From Pararhodobacter sp. (GTDB taxonomy: Bacteria > Pseudomonadota > Alphaproteobacteria > Rhodobacterales > Rhodobacteraceae), in the NCBI RefSeq assembly GCF_034676545.1, contig NZ_JAUCBZ010000015.1, positions 396,001-460,000 on the forward strand: DNA of 64,000 nucleotides. The letters run 5' to 3'. The notes under the pieces were generated by a model. That model made no database searches and had not been told where the DNA came from. It saw only the letters and a list, made by a program, of their open reading frames with translations. This document shows positions 61,313 to 64,000 of this stretch, one piece after another. The translations under genes were made by a program, and so were the position numbers. Numbering within the stretch: position 1 is the stretch's first letter; the number at the start of each line of letters is the position of its first letter.

Positions 61313-61630
61313 TCAGCGACTGCGCATGCTGCTGCGCATGACCCAGTCGGCACCGCCATAGGTGACGGCGTAGATCAGCACTTCTGCGACATCGTCGTCT
61401 ACGGCGAACGCGATAACAGCTTTCCGGCCTGCCGGGATGGCACGCAGGCCAGGGGCGATTTCATCTCGAAGACTTCCCTTATGGGGCGTGGCCTTCAGCG
61501 TGGCGATGGCAGCCTCGATTTCGGCGAGCTTTCGCGCCGCCGCGTCGGGCCCAGCATAGTCGAGGATCCAATGCGCGATGGCATCAAGATCACGCGCGAC
61601 AAGAGGGTGGAAACGAATGCGGTAGTTCAC
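61313..61630 (-). CDS. ParE/RelE-type toxin
   Basis: 105 residues of the plasmid-stabilisation ParE superfamily: MNYRIRFHPLVARDLDAIAHWILDYAGPDAAARKLAEIEAAIATL, then GLRAIPAGRKAVIAFAVDDDVAEVLIYAVTYGGADW. It overlaps the antitoxin gene by 4 bases in the standard antitoxin-first order. ParE toxins usually inhibit gyrase, RelE cuts mRNA; the sequence favours ParE. Near the right att site, it probably selects for retention of the island. Confidence 0.85.
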   Translation of the reverse strand: MNYRIRFHPLVARDLDAIAHWILDYAGPDAAARKLAEIEAAIATLKATPHKGSLRDEIAPGLRAIPAGRKAVIAFAVDDDVAEVLIYAVTYGGADWVMRSSMRSR

Positions 61631-61905
61631 GCGCCGCCAGCCCCTATGGTGCGACGGGCAGCAGCAAAGGCATCGTTCTGGTCGATGAAGGCTTCGCGCG
61701 GCGTTTCCATGCGAGCGCGGATTTCCTGCGCGAGGGCGGAGAGGGCCACGTCGCGTTCCTGTTCGTCCTGCATCATCTGTTCCAGCGCGGCCGCGACTGC
61801 AGCGCTCTGGGTCGCGAACACGCCCTGCCCCACCTTTTCAGAAAGGAACTGGTGGTGGCGGTCGGTAAAGCTGAGAGTGGTTTTGACGGTCATTCGCGCC
61901 TCCAT
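61627..61905 (-). CDS. ParD-type antitoxin
   Basis: 92 residues with a ribbon-helix-helix start (MTVKTTLSFTDRHHQFLSEKVGQGVFATQSAAVAAALEQMMQDEQ), typical of ParD antitoxins that bind DNA and the toxin. The likelier start is the second ATG (61893), giving MTVKTTLSF and 88 residues. First gene of the TA operon and expected to autoregulate it. Confidence 0.85.
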   Translation of the reverse strand: MEARMTVKTTLSFTDRHHQFLSEKVGQGVFATQSAAVAAALEQMMQDEQERDVALSALAQEIRARMETPREAFIDQNDAFAAARRTIGAGGA

Positions 61906-61987
61906 GGTATGACTGAGTCATATACCGGATCGGAGCGATGGTTTCAACTGGGGCGGATGCAGCGCCGTTGTTGAACCCGCCAAAATG

Positions 61988-62013
61988 CAAAAAGCCCCCT
62001 GGGCTTCAGGGGG
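61988..62013 (-). terminator. Intrinsic terminator downstream of tRNA-fMet
   Basis: On the minus strand CCCCCTG (62013-62007) and CAGGGGG (62001-61995) form a 7-bp stem around a 5-base loop, followed by CTTTTTGC. It is about 97 bases past the tRNA 3' end and should end the rRNA operon transcript. Since it lies on the element side of the att core, the element appears to have supplied this terminator. Confidence 0.8.
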
Positions 62014-62023
62014 ACTTACAAAA

Positions 62024-62041
62024 CGTTGACTTGGCGTTGAC
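62024..62041. repeat. GTTGAC tandem motif, right copy (candidate integrase arm site)
   Basis: CGTTGACTTGGCGTTGAC lies 69 bases left of the att core at 62111, matching the outer left copy's spacing, and is one base different from the inner left copy at 11292-11309. Confidence 0.5.
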
Positions 62042-62109
62042 TCGTTTTTGCGCGAGGCATACACAAGCGTTTTTGTTTGGCTCTAACCATTTGAAAAGGT
62101 TAGGTAATT

Positions 62110-62186
<77 letters not shown>

Positions 62187-62249
62187 CCATGTTTGTCTGT
62201 TTGGGTTTTATGAGATCGTTTTGAGAGAGACGTGTCTGTTTCTTTTCAG

Positions 62250-62365
<116 letters not shown>

Positions 62366-62449
62366 CAGAGAAGAAACAGAAACATCGGTTGCGGTTATGC
62401 AACTTTCGGGTGTCTTTAAGCTTTTGTCCTGTAACCTTGCTGTTACTGG

Positions 62450-64000
<1,551 letters not shown>

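Overview
The window is high-GC alphaproteobacterial DNA, most likely from a Rhodobacteraceae relative. The right edge carries the alphaproteobacterial rRNA order on the minus strand (23S, 5S, tRNA-fMet), and the phage tail genes belong to the set shared with Rhodobacter gene transfer agents (DUF2460, DUF2163, NlpC/P60, TIM-barrel hub). No species can be named from the sequence alone.

Layout. (1) 1-10136 is chromosome: a tightly coupled minus-strand operon of a peptide/opine-type ABC transporter plus CoA-ligase, thiolase, DUF35, SDR and 3-hydroxyacyl-CoA dehydrogenase genes. A divergent GntR/FCD regulator faces it across a short intergenic region that holds a 19-bp imperfect palindrome. The likely job is import and beta-oxidation-like breakdown of an unidentified carboxylate. 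(2) 10260-10894 is a decayed IS66 fragment. (3) 11107-62156 is a ~51-kb integrated element in the 3' end of tRNA-fMet, bounded by 46-bp imperfect direct repeats. (4) 62110-64000 is the intact tRNA-fMet, the 5S rRNA and the 3' part of the 23S rRNA gene.

Inside the element, from left to right: a P-loop ATPase of likely defence type; a tyrosine integrase; a minus-strand putative regulator; an early operon (HTH, VRR-NUC, replication-type HTH protein, C5-methyltransferase in two frames); a NotI-like restriction-modification pair; a three-gene minus-strand operon (95-aa protein, ParB-like protein, restriction-endonuclease-like protein); two tandem ParB-methyltransferase fusions; a cluster of small minus-strand genes; a lambda-type head module (TerS/TerL, gpW, portal, S49 protease/scaffold, gpD, capsid); a GTA-type tail module; a lysis module (M15 peptidase, overlapping spanins); then chromate-resistance genes, an IS1182 copy, a PIN-like protein and a ParDE toxin-antitoxin pair.

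Two cargo insertions interrupt the structural operon. One is an AT-rich cassette (38808-40576) of a GHKL ATPase, a STAS-like DUF4325 protein and a PIN nuclease. The other is a DUF1186/SEC-C gene closed by its own terminator. The tail hub gene carries a 1-base deletion, so the prophage may not make infectious particles unless this is a sequencing error. The best candidates for undescribed biology are the GHKL/DUF4325/PIN cassette and the 95-aa/ParB/endonuclease-like operon.
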